64,000 bases of DNA from Cryptomeria japonica. Taxonomy: Eukaryota > Streptophyta > Pinopsida > Cupressales > Cupressaceae. The DNA is taken from the NCBI RefSeq assembly GCF_030272615.1, contig NC_081414.1, positions 766,790,653 through 766,854,652 of the forward strand, given 5' to 3'. Positions 45,633 to 57,850 of this stretch are shown here, one piece after another (position 1 is the stretch's first letter; each line of letters starts with the position of its first letter). Made by a program: the position numbers and the translations under genes. The notes beneath the pieces were generated by a model. That model searched no databases, was not told the origin of the DNA, and worked only from the letters and a program-made list of their open reading frames with translations.

Positions 45633-47226
45633 TGATAGGGGGAATCTCACAAAGAAGTGCAATTTGGCTCATACACTAGAAATAGGTCTGATTGTGGGCT
45701 TCCTTATTTTTCCTATGCCCTACTCTCCTTGTTTGAATCAACACCAACCCCCAAACTCCTTTGGAGAACTCTCTACCAATTGGATTGCTCCAGTTACTCA
45801 ATCAAGGTTAGAACTCACATGAATAAGTCTAACCACCAACATGTCTAATTATTTATGCTTCACTTGCAAGGGGTTAGGAGGGGTCTAAGATAGTTTTTAA
45901 ACTTCCACCATGTGGTTTTGGTGTGTGATCCCTTTCATTTCTCTATCGCTTTCACAGATTCCTATTTTCAATGCCTAGTAGCCCTATGAGCCCCTTTTAG
46001 CCCCCCCTTCACAGTTTTTGCTCATTTGTACTAACAAAATCCAAAGGACCCTCTAAAAGCTTTGGTGATTCAGATACAAATTTTGACACTCTGTAAGATG
46101 TTGGAGATGAGGTGGTATGATGTGTTTGTACAGGTACGACCCCCAAAATGGCACTTCTCAAGGTTTTAGGGTTTATGTGTTTTTAACAATGGGTTTTATA
46201 GGACTCCACACCCTGTCAAACCTCCACACTCACACTGAGGCTTTGAAAGATAATCATCTTCCATTTCAAACACTTGGCTCAATCAAATTGGATCACCCCT
46301 GCAAGAAATAGGAAAAATAGTAGTCATGTTCCTAGTCGAGCTATGGCAAAGCTCGCCCAGGGCATGATGATAAAGGGATCCAATGCAATTTCCAGGACAC
46401 AAAAAGGAATATTTACTCTATACATAGACTCCATTACTTGAATCCCAAAGTCCATAGAGAAAACACAATGGGAATCCAAATTGGAGCCATTATTTTGGGC
46501 TTTAACCCCTTACTCAGGCAGAGAGCAGTGGAAACATAAAGATTTCAAATGCACCAACTAAACTTGCACAATGAGTGAACACAAATAATTCTTAAGCACC
46601 AAAATAATGAATACTAGACCTCCATGAAAGAACAATATGTAAAACAATGCATTTAATATGGACTGCAATAAGCAAATTGACAACTTTTGTGGAAATTAAG
46701 AAATTGCTTGAAGTTGCATATTGAGTAATTCAACTTTTGGATCTTCCAACTATTATACAATGTTTTAAGAGGTCTTACATATTCCTAATCAATCAAAACC
46801 AACCACCCATCGGACCTCTAACCATCGATTGGAGCATTTTGTAAAAGTTGCTCACATTGTTGCAAAATGTTGTCACGCAAACATGACAACTTTTACTCCA
46901 CAATGCATTTTTACAACTTTTGCATATCTACACACTCTTGACCCCCTAGGATGATTTCCTAACATAAAATAAATATTTCCAAAATCCTTATGAGGCCTTA
47001 CAAGGAGTTTTACACAATTTTTCTATATGATGCCATTTTAGGCTTACAAAGGCACATAGGCCAAAACTGAGTAAACAAGCTAAGATTAATGACCAACAAA
47101 CTACAAAACAAACTCAAGAACATTATTGGACTCTTAAATAGTCCTTTATTCAATCATTGACCCAATGAGGATCATTCACTCCAAAATTTGAAAGTTCATC
47201 AAGAAACCTCAGGTGCTCCTGCACCA
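45633..47226 (-). repeat. 3' LTR of the nested chromovirus
   Basis: Partner of 51320-52911. In element orientation it starts TGGTGCAGGAGC at 47226, right after the polypurine tract. Small plus-strand ORFs at 45657 and 46117 have counterparts in the other LTR and are not genes. Confidence 0.92.
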
Positions 47227-47241
47227 TACTCCCCCAATGAG
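47227..47241 (-). other. Polypurine tract of the nested chromovirus
   Basis: Minus strand reads CTCATTGGGGGAGTA and abuts the LTR start. Confidence 0.75.
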
Positions 47242-47259
47242 AAAGAAGTCAAGTGACTC

Positions 47260-48342
47260 TGTTAGGCAACAAAGAGAGGCCAATTTCAACATTTGGAGAG
47301 TCTTCTTCAAGTACCCAAGTGGCCTTATATTCTGGAAGATGCTACCATTTAACCAAATGCTCCATGTAGGTGGTGTGCCTAGTCTTCTTGAGAATTCTTG
47401 AATCCAACACCTTCTTGACTTGTAGCATGGTTGGAGGTGGCAAAGGTAGGTCTAAAAGGGACTGAGAGACATCTGAAACTCTTGTGTATTCCTCTAGAAT
47501 TGCACCTTTGTACTGGAGCAAGTCTGCAACATTAAAAATAAGAGACAAGCTATGTCCCTAGGTAGATCAATTTTGTAAGCATTTTTCCCATACTTAGCCA
47601 AGATCTTACATGGTCCAATCCTTCTCATTTGAAGCTTTCTAGGGACACCTTTTTTAAGCCTTTCTTTGTTCAAGTGGACCATTACCAAGTCACCAATAGA
47701 AAACTGTACATTCTTCCTCTTTTCATCCACTTTGTCCTTGATCCTTTGAGAGTTTTCATGTAAAGCCTGCCTAACTTGCGCATGAATCTCCTTCATGGAT
47801 TGAGCCATGTCAATAGCATGTCCACTCCTATGCTCCATACTTTCAAGGTCTCTAAGATCCAACACACCTCTTGGGTGAATCCCATAAACTACTTCAAAAG
47901 GGCTCTTACCGGTTGATCTATTCAACCCAAAATGACCACTTAAGCAACCACTGTACTTCTCTTGTATTAAGTTCTCTCTCATGGACCCTCTTGGCACACA
48001 AATTTGTCCTCCTTTAAATAAAATACCATCTTTCAAAGTAAAATCTTCATATTCACTATAAAAATGATTCCTAAACTCTTGGAAAACCTTGTAGATGTTA
48101 GCAAAATCTTCATCATCTTGATATAGCCCCTTGAAACTATCAACCCCAATGCTCTTGAACTGCACTTCTTGAACTATTAGCAAGCTTCTACTTAATGCAT
48201 CAACAACCTTATTACATTGACCTTTCTTATGCTTAATGGCAAAAGTATAAGATTGCAAGTACTCTACCCATTTGATATGCCTATGATTCAAATTTTCTTG
48301 TGAGTTGAGGAAACTAAGAGCTTGATTATTGGTATAAACCAC
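47260..48342 (-). pseudogene. RNase H end, core-less integrase and chromodomain of the nested element
   Basis: Frame 48342-47494 starts in RNase H (YTNNQALSFLNSQENLNHRH, DALSR), enters the integrase zinc region (SGCLSGHFGLN) and then jumps directly to the post-core part (STGKSPFEVVYG). The roughly 150-200 residues carrying the D, D, E catalytic residues are absent without loss of frame. The C-terminal part (RRIGPCKILAKYGKNAY) shifts frame at about 47500 into NVADL and a chromodomain start (VLDSRILKKTRHTTYMEHL), which ends at a stop before its last third. Cannot code for an active integrase. Confidence 0.85.
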
Positions 48343-50130
48343 AAATTATTTAGGTAATAAGTAATGCCTCCATTTTCTAAGTGCTTGAACAAGTGCATAT
48401 AATTCCAAATCTTAGGGAGAATACCTTTTCTTGGCTTCGTTGAGCTTTTAAGTGAAAAATGCAACCGGTCTATTGTCTTGGCTCAAGACTGCTCCAACTG
48501 CTATGTTGCTTGCATCACATTCAATGGTGAAGAGTTTGTCAAAGATTGGGAGAACAAGGATAGGTTGAGTAGCTACCTTTTTCTTCAAGAGTTAAAATCC
48601 CTTTTGTGCCTCTTTTGTCCATTGAATCTTAGTCTTTACACCTCCTTTGATCGTATCAAGCATAGGTGCACATATCTTACTAAACCTTTTGATGAACTTC
48701 CCTCAAAACTAAGCCAAACCATGAAAACTCCTCACTTCACTTGCTATTTTAGGTGTAGGACAATTGTTTAAGGCCTCCACCTTTGAGGTATCCATCTTCA
48801 AATCACCACTTGAGATTACAAACCCAAGATACACCAACTCCTGTTTCATGAACTCACATTTTTCCAAATTGATTGTTAGTTGCTCATCACATAATTTCGT
48901 CAATACAATCTCTATATGCCTAATATGTGCTTCTTTAAATTTACTAAAAATCAAGATATCATCTAGATAAACAACAACAAATTTACCAATTTAATATTTG
49001 AGCACTTCATTCATGAGTCTCATGAATGTGCTAGGGGCATTTGTGAGTCGAAATGACATAACAAGCCATTCATAAAGACCTTATGTGGTTTTGAATGCTG
49101 TCTTCCACTCATCTCCGTCCTTGATTTTGATTTGGTGGTAGCCACTTTTGAGGTCTATCTTGGTAAACTACTTAGCACCCCCTAAACAATCCATCAAATC
49201 TTCAATTCTTGGAATAAGAAATCTATACCTGTTTGTAACCCGGTTGATGGCTCTTGAGTCAGTACAAAGTCTCCAAGTACCTCTATACTTTGGTGCCAAA
49301 ATGGTGGGAACTACACATGGGTTGATGCTCTTTCTTATTAGACCATTATCCAAAATTTCTTGGATTTTCTTAGCCACTTCTTTGTTCTGCTCCAGTGTCA
49401 TTTTGTAGGTTGATTTATTAGGCAATGAGGCCCCGGGTATAAAGTCAATCTGATGTCTTATGGCTTGTTGAGGAGGCAAGGTAGTAGGTGTTCCATCACT
49501 TATAGTCTCTTTAAACTGATTGAGTATTTTCTGTACTTCATCGGGAATACAAATCTTCTTGTCCTTCTTTTCCTCTTTTGGTTTCACAACAAGTGCAAAC
49601 CCAACTCCTCCTTCCTTCAGAGTGTCCATGAACTCCTTCTCACCAACTAATAGCACATTTGAACCTTTAGATCTTGTCTCTTCTTCATCTCCTATGGACT
49701 GAATTTTGTAAGTAACTCCATGTTTTTAAAAGGTATAGGAATTCTTTGCTCCATGGTGTATTGCTTTTATATCAAATTGCCAAGGCCAACCTAGGAGTAG
49801 GTGGCATGCATCCATTGAAAATATATCACACAAAATCTTGTCTTTGTAGCATCCTATGGTGAAGTCCACCCAAGTTTTCTCATTCACCAAAACATGTTGC
49901 CCCTTGTTGAGCCAAGTAACCCTATATGGATCACTATGTGGGATTCTTTGTAGTTTGAGTTTGCTTATTGCTTCTTCTAACACTATGTTATCACTGGATC
50001 ATGAATCCACCACCACTCTACACACTTTACCCATGATCTTGTACTTTATCCTAAACAAGGATCTTCTTTGACTACGTTCCTCCTTTATCGGTTCTTCAAT
50101 CAAAACTCTTCGTATCATGAGATTCTCTCC
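48343..50130 (-). pseudogene. Protease-reverse transcriptase of the nested element
   Basis: The protease region near 50005 reads VVVDS, stop, SSDNIVLEEAI: a TGA replaces the Gly codon of the catalytic D-S-G. HLLLGWPWQFD marks the protease end at 49790. The RT start is at 49656-49168 (GLIRKSINPCVVPTILAPK, LCTDSRAINRVT), then breaks, then the thumb at 48954-48709 (YLGFVISSGDLKMD, VRSFHGLA). The catalytic LDD segment near 48970 is in broken sequence. Inactive. Confidence 0.85.
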
Positions 50131-50219
50131 AACTTAAAAATCTATGCTCACCTTTGGTGTTTTCATATTTGCCGCATCTTCTTGGATATAACTCACTCTC
50201 CTTTCACCTTCTTGGGATG

Positions 50220-51276
50220 AAGAAGACTTCTCAGGGCATCTATAGGTCGGGTGCCCAAGTTGATGACAATTTTAGCACTTCATTGTGGAGAAATAGGACC
50301 CTCTTCCTGATCCACTAGACCTTCCTCTACTAGAGTTGCTAGATCCCCTTCCTCTATAGATTCTCTTGCTATTGGAATCCCCACTTTTCTCTACCAACTT
50401 GGATTCCCCTTGGGATCTTTGGTCTACACCTCTTCCACCATAGCTACCTCTATGTCCTCTGCCTCTATTACTTTGCTCTTGTTTCTTTTTACTCTCTTCT
50501 TCCACCTTGAGTGCCAACTGATAACACTTGTGGATAGTACTAGGACACAACAAGCTTAACTCTTCTTGGATATTCCACCGCAAACCATTCAAGTATCTTG
50601 AAACCTTGATGCTTTCATCTTCTACCACCTTGGATCTCAAACATAACTTCTGGAATTCTTTAGTGTAGCTGCTCACATCTAGTTCTCTTAGTCTCAAATT
50701 TTGTCTCCTCTTATGTAGTTGGATCTCATAGTCTTCAGGGATATGGGCTTCTCTCACATTGGCTAACATTCCTTTCCAAGTGGAAATTGGGTTCTTACCC
50801 TCCTTTTGTCTCTCCTCTTGGATGAACTTCGACCAAGTCAAGGCTGCTCCTCTCAATCTAGATTTGGCTACCTTCACCTTTTGGGATTCACTAACTCCAT
50901 CACACTCAAAGTGATTCTCTAACCCTTCAATCCACTCCATAACCACTTCTGGTTCCATTTTTCTAGGAAAAAGTGGCACTTCTTCTAGGGAATTACCTCC
51001 TAAGGCTTTGATGGCTCTAAGGAAAGGTTCTTTTGGCAAAATAGGATCTGCTTCAGGTGTACCATCCTCTTCTACCACTTCTTTACCCTTTTCTTCATTG
51101 AGTTTGATAGTCACCTTCTCGGTTTAATAATCTACTTCACCTAGTTTGTTCTCCAATCATTCCAACTTTTCCTTGAGGAGCCTATTCTCTTTCTCTTGGT
51201 CTTCTACCCTTTTGGCTAACTCTACATTAGTCACCATTATGAAACTATTTTCACCCACTGATTCAGTCTCTGACAT
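50220..51276 (-). pseudogene. Gag of the nested chromovirus
   Basis: Starts at MSETESVGEN (51276), with a heptad-like coiled coil (ELAKRVEDQEKENRLLKEKL) broken by a TGA and a TAA before 51122. An open stretch of 280 residues follows with the capsid region (VMEWIEGLENHFECDG, LRGAALTWSKF), an Arg/Gly/Ser-rich tail, and a zinc knuckle near 50280-50235 in which the residue after the first Cys is a stop (C-stop-N-C-x4-H-x4-C). Otherwise typical of gag in this class. Confidence 0.85.
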
Positions 51277-51304
51277 CAACTAGTTCCTTCCCAAGTCTTA
51301 ACTT

Positions 51305-51316
51305 GCTCTGATACTA
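51305..51316 (-). other. Primer-binding site of the nested chromovirus
   Basis: Minus strand reads TAGTATCAGAGC, one transition from the initiator tRNA-Met site, three bases inside the LTR end. Confidence 0.75.
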
Positions 51317-51319
51317 GTT

Positions 51320-52911
51320 TGATAGCGAGACTCTCACAAAGAAGTGCAATTTGGCTCATACACTAGGAATATGTCTCATTATGGGTTTCCTTGTTTTTCC
51401 TATGCCCTACTCTCCTTGTTTGAATTAACACCAAACCCCAAACACCTTTGGATAACTCTCTACCAATTGGATTGCTCCAGTTACTCAATCAAGGTTGGAA
51501 CTCATAGGAGTAAGTCCAACAACCAACATGTCTAATTCTTTATCCTTCACTTGTAGAGGGTTAGGAGGGGTCTGAGATAGTTTTTCAACTTCCACCATGG
51601 AGTTTTGGTGTGTGCTCCCTTTCATTTCTCTATCGCTTTCATAGATTCCTATTTTCAAGGCCTAGTAGCCCTATGAGCCCCTTTTAGCCCTCCCTTCATG
51701 ATTTTTTCTCTTTTGTACTAAAATATTTCAAAGGACCCTCTAAAATATTTGGTGATTTAGATACCCATTTGGACACTCTAAAATATTTAGGAGATGAGGT
51801 GGTCTGATGTGTCCATACAGGTACGACCCCCAAAATGGTGCTTCTCAAGGGTTTAGGGTTTATGTGCTTTTAACAATGGGTTTTATAGAATTGCACATCC
51901 TATCAAACCTCCACACTCACATTGAGGCTCTGCAAGACAACCATCTTCCATGCAAAACACTTGGCTCAATCAAATTTGATCACCCCTGCAAGAAATAGGA
52001 AAAATAGTAGTCATGTTCCTAGCTAGGCTATGGCAGAGCTCGCCTAGGGCATGATGATAAAGGGATCTAGTGAAACTTACAGGACACAAAAAGGAATATT
52101 TACACTATACACAAACTCTATTACTTGAATCCCAAAGGCCATAGAGAAAACACAATGAGAATTCAAGTTGGAGTCATTATTTTAGGCTTTAACCCGTTAC
52201 TCAGGCCGAGAGTAGTGAAAACATAAAGATTTCAAATGCACCAACTAAACGCACAATGAGTGAAAATTGATAATTCTTAAGCACCAAAATAAATAATACT
52301 AGATGTCCATGAAAGAACCATATGGAAAACAATGCACTTACTATGAACTGCAGGAAACAAATTAACAACTTTTGTGGAAATCAGGAAATTGCTTGAACTT
52401 GCATATTGAGTAATTCAACTTTTGGATCTTCCAAATGTTATAAAATGTTTTGATAGGTCTTATATATTTGTACCCAATCAAAACAAGCCACCCAACGAAC
52501 CTCTAACCACCAATTTGAGCATTTTATAAAAGTTGCTCACATTGTTGCAAAATGTTGTCAAGCAAACATGACAACTTTTACTCCACAATGCATTTTTATA
52601 ACTTTTTCATATCTACACACTCTTGATCCCCTAGGATGGTTTCCTAACATCAAATAAACATTTCCAAAATCCCTATGAGGCCTTACAAGGAGTTTTACAC
52701 AATTTTTCTATATGATGCCATTTTAGGCTTACAAAGGCACATAGGCCAAAACTGAGTAAACAAGCTAAGATTTATGACCATCAAACTACAAAACAAACTC
52801 AAGAACATTCTTGGACTCTTCAATAGTCCTTTATTCAATCATTGACCCAATGAGGACCATTCACTCCAAAATTTGAAAGTTCATCAAGAAACCTCAGGTG
52901 CTCCTGCACCA
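51320..52911 (-). repeat. 5' LTR of the nested chromovirus
   Basis: Plus strand starts TGATAGCGAGACTCTC and ends CTCCTGCACCA, followed by the duplication TATGT. Confidence 0.92.
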
Positions 52912-52916
52912 TATGT

Positions 52917-53923
52917 AGTGAAAGAGAAGCCTATGTGGAATCTTAAAAAACATTCATCAAAAATTTGTCAAGAATTTATAATCAATTAGGAGCCTTGAAG
53001 TCATTGAAGAATAATAGGAGATCTCGTGGAAATATCTTTCCCTTGGGGATTGGTATGATTTCATGTTATTTTCATGTCTTTGTATGAGCTTCTTTACATC
53101 AATTTGCATATTTGCATTCATGCTTTATATCATTTAGCATATTTGGTTTGAATCATTGTTATTTACATTTAGGGTTTACTCTCATGCATAGGGTAGCTCT
53201 AGTTTCTTATCATTTAGGATCTTGCATACACACAAGGTTCTAGCACACACATTTTCAGTACATTATCAGTTATTTGTGGAGGTGGAAATCACCAACATAG
53301 GGGTTTGACTTAGGCAAAACCCTACATATCCACCCAAACCTTCCCTTTTCAGTTGCAGGTACAGAAACAGGCATTCAGAGGTAGTTTCAGAGCTAGAAAA
53401 GGCACCAACACCAATTAAAAGTCTCAGAAGTGCAAAAATCTATCAAGGACAGGGGCATGGCACCCTGGTCCTACCTAGGATAGGGGTGTGGAACCATGGT
53501 CCCTCCATTTTGCTGTCAAATTTGATAGGTTGCACAATCAGGACCTCCCATTTGCAGAAATAGGACAATGGCATGGCACTCTATCTAGGTTAGCTTTGTT
53601 CAATTTGCAGCATCAAGTACACATATATACTCCTCCCCCTTTCATTCTTTGAGTTTCTTCATTTTAGATCTGCAAGTTTGTGCAATTCCGAGTTCATTTA
53701 TGCGTCATTCTTTATCTCCTACTCTAGTTGATCATTTAAACCCTAGTTTTCTCATCATTTGCAACAAGAGGAATAGAAACCCTAAGAGGTAATCCTTGTC
53801 TCTCTCTTTCTCATAGGAAGTAGCCAAAGTGAGCTATCTCCCTAGGCTCTTTTGTATTCCCAATGTTTTGGCAAAAGTGGGATTAGGTCCTAGTCACCCG
53901 ATCTCGCTTTTTCTGCCTCCACA
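52917..53923 (+). repeat. Left LTR, second part (after the nested insertion)
   Basis: Resumes at AGTGAAAGAGAAGCC, as in the right LTR at 58485, and stays alignable to about 53545. The end at 53923 (CCTCCACA) is inferred from the following TTTTGGTGAACC, which resembles the TTTTGG-type primer sites of Tat elements; the right LTR is truncated and cannot confirm it. Confidence 0.65.
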
Positions 53924-54227
53924 TTTTGGTGAACCTGAAATGAATCCAACCTTCTTCAATTATGATTTATGTTCTCAGATTTGAGTTTTTTTTTAATTTC
54001 AAATTCATATTTACATTTACAAGTTTTAATTCCTTGAAAATTTCAAAATTTAGAGGTTAATTTTGCTAAAACCCTAATTTTTCAATTCAAAATTGAACTT
54101 GTGGATAGCTTAATTTGGATCATTAATTTCAGATCTAATTTAGAAACACATTCCACTCATAAATTTCATTTTTTATATCAACATTTATAGTTCTTTCATT
54201 TGTTAAAATTGGACATTTCCTTTTATT

Positions 54228-57163
54228 TTGCATATGTTATCATTTGAATGGGGTTTTTTTTTTGTCATGATGCATTCATTTCGTAAATATGATAATGGGT
54301 TAGCTTCCCTTTTTCCAATTTTTCCATCTCTTAGAGAACCTGTTCCTATCTATGACAAAATTTTAGTGCCTATAAGAGTCCTTACCAATCCCTTCAAAGC
54401 TCTCCCATGCTCTAAGGATGAAGATTTGAAGAGTGATCTTGACAATTCTCCTAAAATGTGCCCTTCTCATCTAGCTATCTTAGAGGAAGGGGATGATATC
54501 ATAATTTTTTTTCTTAATGTTACCTTACCTTACTTACATGATGCCTCTCTAAGTGAAAAGGTATTGATGGATATTGACTTATCTTCTCCTAAATTTGGTC
54601 TTACCAATGGGGGCATGTTAGTACAACAAGAGGTTATGAGAACTTCTTCCAAAGATCTCCTTCCTAGGCATGGATCTTTGGACAAATATGTTCATCTCCC
54701 TCCTAAATAATATTCCCCTCATGAGGTTCATTTGGTGCAAGAAGATGGTATTGTCACTACTTTTCCTAGTGGGGGCATTTCCTCTTTTGATTCCAATAAA
54801 ATTCCCACTAGAGATAATGCATTAATGAGAAATGCTTTCCCTTCTCCTAAAGTTTCTCTTACCCCTAAAGATGCCTTAGAGAAAGAAGATGAAATCATAA
54901 TCAATTTCCTTAATGCTCTCTCCCCTAAAGATCCTATTGAACACATTTTGAGGCAAGAGGATGATTTAGACACACGTAATAATTCTCTCCTTCCCAAGGA
55001 TGAAGAATTAATGAACAATGTTATCCCATCTCCCAAAATTGGAAATAGCAATAAGGACTTCTTTGTGCAAGATATTTCTTATACTTTATCTAATGACCTC
55101 ACTATTTGGGATGAACCATTAGAAGAAGGTGTTGATTATTCTCTCCCCCATGGGAGAACCCTAGCCAAAGGGGATGAAATCATGATTGATAACTCCCTTG
55201 ATAGCATCTCACCTTTCATGAATCTCAATCATTCTCTTTGTAAAGGTAATTAATCTCCTTCTCCTCAACTTGGTTCTACTCATAGGATACCCTAGTTCAT
55301 GATAAGATTGTTGACATCTCTTTCAAAGATTTCCCTTTCAAAGGTGAGACTTTAGAGAGTAATGTTGATCCTTTCCCTAGAGAGTCTATTCCCCATGTAG
55401 ATCCTTTGACGATAGAGGATGATATGACCTTTCCTATTAATATTCTTCCTTCTAAAACATCAATTCCTACTTCTAGTCTCCCTCCTAAAATTGGTCTTAT
55501 CCATGATAATATTTTAGTTCAAGAAGAGACTATCAACAATTCGTCCAACAATCTTGTTCATTCTTTTTCTAAGGACACCTTCGATATTTCTAAACCATCC
55601 TCAATCAATTTGATACATGTGAATGAAACACCTAATAAACCCCTCTTCACAGTTCAAGGTGCTTCTCCTTCTCAAAATTCCGCACGTAAGCCTATCTTAG
55701 TGGTTCAAGGTGGTTATGCTAATGATTTTGTTTGCACTCCTAAGAAACCTATTATTAATGTGCAAGGAGGTTATCCTACTAAGAGACCTTATGAATATGC
55801 TAAGAAAATCACTAGAGAGAGTTATAATATAGTTTCTCATACTTACAATACAAGAAACAATAGGCAACCTAGTCCTCCTCCAGTTATCCCAACTTCATTT
55901 TCTCCCTCTCAACCTATTCTTCCACAAGCACCTTGTATATCACAGACTCTTAGTAAGGAGTATGATCTCATTGAACAACTTAAAGCTACTTTTGCTAAGA
56001 TTTCTATTTGGGATTTGGTTCAAACTTCACTTGCTTATCATGGGATGTTACAATATGTTTTGAAAAACTTAGATGTCCCATCTCTAGTGACACCTAATAA
56101 TATGGTTTCTTTGATTTATCCTACAAACACACCCAAAGCTCAAATTCTATTCACACAAGATGAGTTACCTTCTCGTGAAATCCAACATCAATATGATCCT
56201 CTTATGATTGTGGTTATTATCAATGATAGTGCTATAAGATGAACCCTTGTGGACAATGGATATGGCCTTAATGTTTATGGTGTGGATTTATTGGATACGA
56301 TTAATGTGGATTGTTCTCTCATTGAACCTTCTTCTCTTACTATTGGAGGCTTTGATAATGTTGCTAAATAATGTCTAGGTGTCATAACCTTGCCTATTAG
56401 GGTAGATCCTGTTGTGTTACCTACACCTATTCATGTTATTCCTGGTAATTTGACATATAACCTTCTATTAGGGAGACCTTGGATTCATAGCATGCAAGTT
56501 GTCCCCTCAACTTTTCATAGGCAAGTCAAATTCATTTATAACAATACAACATACACCTTGTTTGCTGCCAAACCTCAAGAACCATTAAAATCTAGATCTT
56601 CTTGTTCAAATACTTCCCATTCTTCTTCCAATCCTTCTACTTATTCAAATACATCTATTTCCTTTAATGATGTTGTTCCTTCTAATACTCAATTGGAATC
56701 TCCTCCTAAGGATATCTTTTCTCCCTAAGGAGTTCTCTTAGATGATGATTGGGGATCTCTAGACTTTACCCCTACTTTTATATGAGAGTATAGAGTATCT
56801 TGGAAAGAATCTAAGTCTGAGACGGAGAAATATAAAGAGGAACCCAAAGAGATACCCACCTTGTCTAAGCAACTAAGTAACCAGTTTGTGTCTGCTTCTA
56901 ATTCAAATTATTATTCAAATCCTTCCTCTAATTCATATAGCATTGAGACCTATGAGGCACAACCATATCTTTCTGATTTGGCATCTCTTTATGGTCCTGG
57001 TTTTCACATTTTATCTAAGAGTGGCTAGAATGGAAATGGTTGTGGCGCAAATAAACAAGGAATTAAAGTTCCTTTAGAACATAATACACATGAAGCTTCA
57101 TTTGGACTTGGATATAATCATTCTAAGCCCACCAAAGCATCTAAAAGACCACCTCTCAATTAA
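54228..57163 (+). pseudogene. Gag-like region, retropepsin and G-patch remnant of the Tat-like element
   Basis: Open stretches 54228-54710, 54732-55253, 55406-56242 and 56390-56728, separated by stops and a shift near 55260. The first 1.5 kb encodes a repetitive acidic protein (repeated PSPK and PKDxL phrases) without a recognised fold. 55640-55780 has three copies of a VQGG-type unit. At 56160-56560 lies a retropepsin-like domain: stop, TLVDNGYGLNV (D-N-G at the active site), LTIGGFDN, and LLGRPWIHSMQ. At 56990-57120 a G-patch-like tail (GFHILSKSG, QGI, FGLGY) follows. RT is absent. Tat-type order is inferred from the D-N-G and LLGRPWIH motifs. Confidence 0.7.
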
Positions 57164-57832
57164 ATGCTATATTTAGAAGTGATGATGACCTCACCTCAAT
57201 TAAATCATCTTCTCCTTCCTTACATGGATTACCTAGTCAGACTTTGAGGGCTAGTTTTCCATGTCCTTCTCTCCATGGATCACCTAGTTTTAGGGGCGAG
57301 ATGTCCATGGTTCCTTTTCTCTTCTCATGGATCACCAAAGTGTGTATTCATGCTTTCTGTCTCTTCTTCCTTCTCTTTGCATTTGTTTCCATTTAAATCT
57401 TTCATCTTGTGTTAGAGAGCTCTCAAATCCTCACACTCTTTGTTGTGTTGGAATTGAGGATTAGTTCTCTTTCTTACCAAATGATTCTCCAATAGTTTTT
57501 GATCTTGTATCAAATCTTCTTGTGAGCATTTTTCATCAATCTTCTTTCACAATTCGATGTGTTAAACATGATACCCTGTTCCAGATCACTAAAGTTAGCA
57601 AGCCGAAATAGGGGGGGCATATAGCTACCCTCGAATTTTCATCACCTTCCTTAGTAAGCATTTAGGTGATTTTCTGATTTTATCTAACATGTGTTTTTGT
57701 AGGGTACGGATCCTAACTGTGTACTACAAATCCCGTTGGGGGCTTCATCTGACAACTTGTAGATATATCCTTTTTCAAGAATGTTTAATTTTATTTACTT
57801 TATCTTACATATGCACGTAGTGTCATATGACC
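57164..57832 (+). other. 3' interior of the Tat-like element, non-coding
   Basis: Contains CCATGGATCACCTAG and GGGGCGAGATGTCCATGG, shared in inverse orientation with 12110-12210. A second G run (TAGGGGGGGCATATAG) lies at 57609 and could be an extra priming tract. Confidence 0.5.
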
Positions 57833-57850
57833 ACTAAAGTGGGGGCTAAA
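57833..57850 (+). other. Polypurine tract of the Tat-like element
   Basis: ACTAAAGTGGGGGCTAAA abuts the right LTR start at 57851; near-identical strings occur at 11689 (minus strand) and 37942. Confidence 0.8.

Larger units (their letters stand above)
45633..52911 (-). mobile_element. Nested chromovirus, 7,279 bp, degenerate
   Basis: Inserted in the left LTR of the Tat-like element with the duplication TATGT (45628-45632 and 52912-52916); the uninterrupted site is visible at about 58480. LTRs of 1,594 bp (45633-47226) and 1,592 bp (51320-52911) run from TGATAG to CACCA and differ by about 8-9% by eye in the parts compared. Gag, protease, RT, RNase H, part of integrase and a chromodomain are recognisable on the minus strand, all broken. 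The integrase catalytic core is deleted. Confidence 0.92.

Noticed and set aside
45657-45848. Small ORF repeated at 51344-51535
   Set aside because: It is part of the paired LTRs of the nested chromovirus; differences between copies are not biased to silent sites.
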